From Orientallactaga sibirica (Eukaryota; Chordata; Mammalia; Rodentia; Dipodidae): a stretch of DNA of 64,000 bases. A program made the position numbers and the translations under genes. This document shows positions 58,982 to 64,000 of this stretch, in pieces. Position 1 is the stretch's first letter. Every line of letters begins with the position of its first letter. The notes under the pieces were generated by a model. That model made no database searches. It saw nothing but the letters and a program-made list of their open reading frames with translations, and was not told the DNA's origin. The stretch lies in contig JAEOAD010002183.1 of the NCBI GenBank assembly GCA_036365145.1, positions 1,364,001 to 1,428,000 on the forward strand. The letters are read 5' to 3'.

Positions 58982-59254
58982 AAAAATCTAAAGTATAGAA
59001 AAGCAGTAATCTACAGATACAACATTTTCAGTGGTTAAAGCAGTATTACATGGATTCCTATCACTTAGTATAGGATGGCATTGGCATAAAGCCAGTTACT
59101 TATTTAGGCTTCTTGAAAACTAACCATCATGGACTGAACACTTTATAAACCTGCCCCCTCACGTATCTCAAGACTTATAAAACAAAGACTCTCTGTTATT
59201 CCCATTTGGCTTTTCCAGAACTGGTTTTAGTGTAGGCTGAGATGACCAGATGAT

Positions 59255-59430
59255 TCTCCATCATAAGATCTGCATTTAAATCCCAACCCGGCCAATGGCT
59301 TGTGATGTGACCTTGGACACCTCACTTAATGACCTTCAGTTGCTACACCTGTTCAGTGTGAATAATAACACCTACCTCATTGGTTTAAGAAAATTACATG
59401 AAGCAACATGAGAAAGGTCCCCTGGCACTG
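59255..59430 (+). repeat. MIR SINE
   Basis: The MIR order is well kept: 'gatctgcatttaaatcccaa', 'gtgatgtgaccttggacacc', 'aataataacacctacctcat', ending 'tcccctggcac'. Confidence 0.8.
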
Positions 59431-60788
59431 TAAAATCTTGGCTCCAAACCAAGTGTGTGGCAGGAAATTGGAACACAGACATAAATGGAAGCTCCTGTGG
59501 AAATTGTAGAAAACTTTGTTGCATTGTAACATTGAATTGGGTTGATGGTTCCCAGGAGTCCTTACAAGGATATTTTAAGAAAACCACTGTCAACCAAAAG
59601 TTGGCAGAAAGTGGTGTGTGCAGGAAATTGCAGATTCTAGAGGTGCTACAGTTCTATAAATTCTACTACAGTGGCAAAACCTAAACCTTTGTGTACATTT
59701 GTTTTTAATTAGATGTTTTTTTCTGTCACAGATTCGGCTTCTTCAATGATGTTTTGTCCTGATAGCCTAACTATGCAAACACTCATTTTACATTAATAGC
59801 AACTTTAAGAATTCCCTATTTAAAAAAAAAATAGTCCACTCCCTCTTTACACATATAACTTAAAAGTATTTTAAAATGCATTAACATTACCTCTCAAGGA
59901 CCAACCACAGTTCATAGCTTAATATAGACCTTTGCAGACAATTTTAGATATATGTATTTTTCTTTAAATGTCATTCCAGTCAATAAGAAGCTATTTAAAT
60001 GCCATTATTTTAGCAGAAAAAATATTAAGTGCTTTCACCAAAAAAATCAAATTATTTATTTCTGTTCATACTCATTTTCAAGATGAGCTTCTTACTCAGC
60101 AAGTCCTTGGAAACAAGATTTTAGCTAGTCATCCTTGAACCCTTCCATTTTTTTTTTTTTTTCTGCTCTCACCATTTCTAACCATGATTCCTTTCTAATG
60201 GCCCTTTAAAAATTTAATTCCACCTTGTGCTGACGTGTTTTGGAGTCACAAGCCCTGCTCCTTGGCCTCTGGCCATTCTGTGGATGCTTTGCATTACTTA
60301 ACCTCCACCCTCAAAGGAGGTCTAGCTCTAACCTTGGATATGGTACTGCACTCCCTGATGGAGGAGAAAAGAGTCTTGATTTCAATAAGTAACCAAAACA
60401 AGGCCGGCTGGCCCAGAGGTGGTGAATTATGTGAATGCATGTTTTATGCAAACATGCTACAGGCAAATAAAGGTGTTCTAGTTTGCTTTTAAGGATCTAT
60501 AAATAATCCTTAATGATGAATGCAAATGACTGCTAAAATTTGAATAGAATTTCCTTCTTTTGCAATTGATATACTCGCACACTGTTTTGCCTAGGAAGCT
60601 ATCATTATTAAGGAAAAGTACACCAAAGTTTACAATTTAGCCAACTTACTACCTTGTTGATGACAACAGTTTCCCAAAATAAGACTACCTCAACCCAGCC
60701 CATCCTACTCCACAAATCAAGGAGTATAAGACTTCTGGTGTCTTCCTTCAAAGGAAAACGAAAGATGGAAGCAAAAAAAGAGGTGGGA
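59431..60788. other. Unassigned unique sequence
   Basis: No repeat recognised. The section 60410-60480 contains a POU octamer-like ttatgcaaac flanked by atgcat and aataaa, which may reflect regulatory sequence. Confidence 0.4.
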
Positions 60789-60941
60789 GCCGGGCGTGGT
60801 GGCGCACGCCTTTAATCCCAGCACTCGGGAGGCAGAGGTAGGAGGATCGCCGAGAGTTCGAGGTCACCCTGAGACTACATAGTTAATTCCAGGTCAGCCT
60901 GGACCAGAGTGACCCTACCTCGCAAAACCAAAAAAAAAAAG
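60789..60941 (+). mobile_element. B1-like SINE, young
   Basis: It starts GCCGGGCGTGGTGGCGCACG and is close to the other young copies, with an A-tail. The flanks share an aaaaaaagagg-type target sequence. Confidence 0.95.
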
Positions 60942-60944
60942 AGG

Positions 60945-61804
60945 GAAGAAGGAAGAAAACAAAGTGGGATCGTCTTTAAGTGTGTACAGTCTGTAGACTA
61001 CATATCCTATATTGTGAAGTAGGAAGATTTTAAGTCAGTTACCATCCTGAATCACAATCCATAGAGTGAAAACAATGAGATAAAGTATATGAAACAAGTT
61101 GTCTTTTGGAAATTGTGTGCCAGGCATAACAATAGGGACTGAAGAGTTTGGGTAGATGCAAAATAGCTGAGGAAAAACCCAGGAGCTGAGAACATGTCCA
61201 TAGAGTTAAATGAAGGGGCTAGTCACATTTAGAAGACCAGTGAATTTCAGCAACAGAACAGTAACTGTCTTTGTGAAGGATTGCTTATCTGTACTCTTCC
61301 CTATGCTACAGCAGCAAGCTTATCTGTGTAGGTACATGGGGTTGAGAAAAAGCCTTGGAGAGGAAGAGATACCAAAGTCTTTATTGAGATATGCTAAGGA
61401 CAGAGCATTGAACCTAAACAGTGAGACTAGAGTGGGAAGAGAAAAATCTGCTAAACAGGATGAAGCCAATGATCCAGAATCAAGCTCATGGGCAGTGCAC
61501 AGACATGGAAAGCCCTTCAGTAGAATGCTTGGCTAATAAGCCACAGAGTCTACTTCCATTTCCTTGGATTTCATTATTTAAAAAAAAATCAGGCTTTAAT
61601 ATAATAAAAATATATTTGACTAGAATAATAAACACCAAAATAAACACCAAATAAACACCAAAACATGTTTTCAATTTAACTACTTTGATGACAGTTCTGC
61701 TAAAATAAAACTTGCAGTATACCCTTTAGTTTAATCTTCACAAACCAGAGTCACCAGAATATATAATGGCAAAGTTATCAATCATGAAAAAATTAGATTT
61801 ATTA
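60945..61804. other. Unassigned unique sequence
   Basis: No repeat recognised. The 108-codon open frame at 61210-61536 has no supported identity. Confidence 0.45.
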
Positions 61805-61945
61805 TTAAATTGAACTGGATTTGAACCATGGGGTGTTGCTTTCCCAATGAACTTGGGTGAGTTTAGTAACTTCACAAAGCTTCAGTTTCCTTAATATCTA
61901 CCTTTCAGTGCTTTCTGTAAAGATGACATGAAACCATACTAGGTA
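61805..61945 (+). repeat. MIR SINE relic
   Basis: 'gaactggatttgaaccatgg', 'cttcagtttccttaatatct' and 'gtaaagatgacatg' follow MIR order. Confidence 0.6.
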
Positions 61946-62229
61946 AACACATCTTTCTTTTCTAATGTTGACATGTGCCGAAGGAGTCCTGGGAGAGTAA
62001 GATGTTTGAGCCTCTCATCAACCAAATAGACCAGTGAGATAACATGTCTGCTTCTCTGTTCCTTCAAAATGCCAGCTCCATCTCCCTTGTTCTGTCAGTC
62101 TGACTAGCAGCTTCTCTGCTCATTGACTCTACTGCACAGACTTGAGAGCATCTACTTTTTACCACCAATTCCCTCCTTTCACATGCCTCCTGAATCTAAA
62201 CTGCCATCTGCATAAAGAGAGTTTTGATC
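61946..62229. other. Unassigned unique sequence
   Basis: No element recognised. Confidence 0.45.
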
Positions 62230-62390
62230 CAGATGTAGTGATGCACACCTTTAATCCCAGCACTCAGGAGGCAGAGGTAGGAGGATCACTGTGAGTTTGA
62301 GGCCAGCCTGGATTACAGAGTGAGTTCCAGGTCAGCCTGGGCTAGAATGCTATCCTACCTCAAAAAAAGTTGTAAAACAAACAAAAAAAA
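62230..62390 (+). mobile_element. B1-like SINE
   Basis: 7SL-type body starting ccagatgtagtgatgcacac, moderately diverged, with an A-rich interrupted tail. Confidence 0.9.
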
Positions 62391-62397
62391 AAGTGTT

Positions 62398-62622
62398 TGG
62401 GGGCTGGAGAGAAGCTCAGCAGTTAAGATTCTTACTGTATAACCTAAGGACCCAGGTTCAGTTCCCCAGTAAGTACCACATAGAGCCAAATGGACAAGGT
62501 GATACATGCATCTGGAATTCATTTGCAGTGGCAGGAAAACCTGGTGCGCGCTCTCTCTCTCTCTTTCTCTGCCTCTTTCTCTTTCTCACACTCTCTCAAA
62601 AATAGTAAATAAATAAATAAAA
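62398..62622 (+). mobile_element. tRNA-derived SINE, inserted in or next to the B1 tail
   Basis: It starts ggggctggagagaagctcag and ends in AAATAAATAAATAAAAA. The flanks aaaagtgttt and aaaagtattt look like a slightly eroded TSD. Confidence 0.9.
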
Positions 62623-64000
62623 AGTATTTTGGAATTTAACTTTGCAGGTTTATTAATATAAGACAAAGAACAGCCAAACCCATTTTCTTTCCACCCTTCC
62701 TGTTCAACTCTGCCCATATGGTCACCTGTAAGATGTCATCTAGTATGGATTTGTCCCTCAGGTAAGATGAGCATACATTACAGGTTTGTATCTTGTGTTA
62801 TCCAGCCCAAAACACTCAGTGAGATTCATGTCATAAAAATCACAAACTTTTAGAAATAAATTTATTTTCCATCTTAAAGCATTCCAAAAGTCAAGTTTTC
62901 ACACGCACACACAGGTTCTGTGGGATTTACATTTCTTAATCCATGTGAGAGATATAATCAAAATATAAAAAGTTTACTGACAATGAAAGTTACTGCATCC
63001 AAAGTGAGTTAGTGAAAATGATTTTGGAATTACCTTCTCTGAAGCTATGTCTAAAGGAATCTAAATAAAAAGTGCTTATGTACAGTACACCCTAAAGCCA
63101 GATGTGGATACCAGAGAAGATCCTTCCTGGTCAGATGATATTCTGAAGTTAAAGAATGCACTCCCAGACTGTGATGTAATTGGGATATGATTCCAGGAAC
63201 ATTTTAGCAGTCTTATTCCATGATGTTTATAAATGACAAGTGAAAAGGAAAGGAGAATTAACTGTCAGCAGCTGTTGTAGTGAGATGATCTACATTTTAG
63301 ATTTCTAGGAGACACTTGTCCAGGAGAGAAGAAATAAGACTGTTCTTACTGTGGTTAAAGAGCTCGTGTATTTTCATTGTAATCAAAGAGAAAGGAATAC
63401 ATACAATGGGAAATACTAGCCTACTCCAGGCACTTTTGCAGTAGTTGTGTTTCTCCCTGACTTGGCCACAAGGACATGTAGTAACCTGGTTTTGGACTAG
63501 AAGATGTTTTAGGATTCAAGGAAATCACCCAAATTTCACTGACAACCATGCTTAATTATTTGAATGTGTATGTGTCTTATTCATTTAGCCTGTCATACAA
63601 GAGTTTACTGGAATCCTATTTAATTCTTGGAAATGAAATGTTAATTATGACTTTGCCATATTTTCCTCTAAAGCCATTTCACCTTCTTTTGGGTTTCACT
63701 TACACTGGACTATGTACAGCTAAAAGAAAATAAATAAGTGCCTCAAAATTTTTAGGGAATGCTGAAGCAAGGCTGTCTTCTGAGAATCCTTCACTTGCAA
63801 ATTTTAGAGTTCTTTCTTGGCTCTTTATGATAGCAGTTTATTTTAGATGGATGATTGATTTATATAAAAATGGAGAACACATGAATCTGAAAGTGATAAA
63901 ACCAGGGTTCACTTAAAGTTGTAGTTTTAACATATCATTTTGCTGATTCTTGCCTCAACCTTTTCAGTTCCAGACTAAAGGTAATGATGATATCCATATC
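62623..64000. other. Unassigned unique sequence
   Basis: No repeat, RNA or exon signature recognised to the end of the window. Confidence 0.45.

Overview
This is a stretch of mammalian nuclear DNA from a rodent. It contains no prokaryotic-style genes, operons or CRISPR arrays, and no protein-coding exon that I can support. The young repeats point to a jerboa-type rodent (Dipodidae, probably close to Jaculus). One is a 7SL-derived B1-like SINE starting GCCGGGCGTGGTGGCGCACG. The other is a tRNA-derived SINE starting GGGCTGGAGAGATGGCTTAG and ending in a CT-rich tract plus an AAATA tail. Both occur many times on both strands, often with clear target-site duplications (TSDs). The species call is an inference from remembered repeat sequence; 'rodent' is firmer than 'jerboa'.

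Layout. The left edge (1-1225) is the 5' end of an ERVL-MaLR provirus on the minus strand. From 1.3 to 15 kb there is unassigned DNA with scattered SINEs, MIR and L2 relics. From 15.5 to 21.3 kb there is a three-level nest: an old minus-strand L1M is split by a plus-strand L1 that keeps its 5' end but lacks ORF1 and the endonuclease, and that L1 carries a solo class II LTR with a 6-bp TSD. From 23.7 to 33 kb there are two solo LTRs of one family with exact 5-bp TSDs, an ERV-L 3' end (integrase and dUTPase remnants plus the 3' LTR), and many SINEs. From 33 to 53.9 kb there are nested and tandem SINEs, a 5'-truncated L1 of a second lineage (39.8-41.45 kb), a B3-like SINE split by a MaLR LTR, and microsatellites.

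The one gene-related landmark is a CpG island at about 53.98-55.69 kb. It holds a perfect minus-strand splice donor (CAG/GTAAGT, exon end at 54864), a weaker plus-strand donor (exon end 55050), Sp1-type GC boxes, a CCAAT box and an RFX X-box-like motif at 55550-55563. The best reading is a housekeeping-type, possibly bidirectional promoter with a non-coding first exon on the minus strand. Most of the window to its left would then be a long first intron. I cannot name the gene. The stretch from 55.7 to 64 kb is flanking or intronic DNA with SINEs, MIR, L2 ends, a TG microsatellite and a perfect 15-bp inverted repeat at 56856-56895.

No system of interacting genes is visible. The interest lies in retrotransposition by-products: a 38-nt tailless SINE 5' fragment with an 18-bp TSD, the internally deleted L1, repeated insertion at one target, and a SINE subfamily with a duplicated B box. 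Stretches listed as unassigned contain no repeat, RNA or exon signature that I could recognise by eye.
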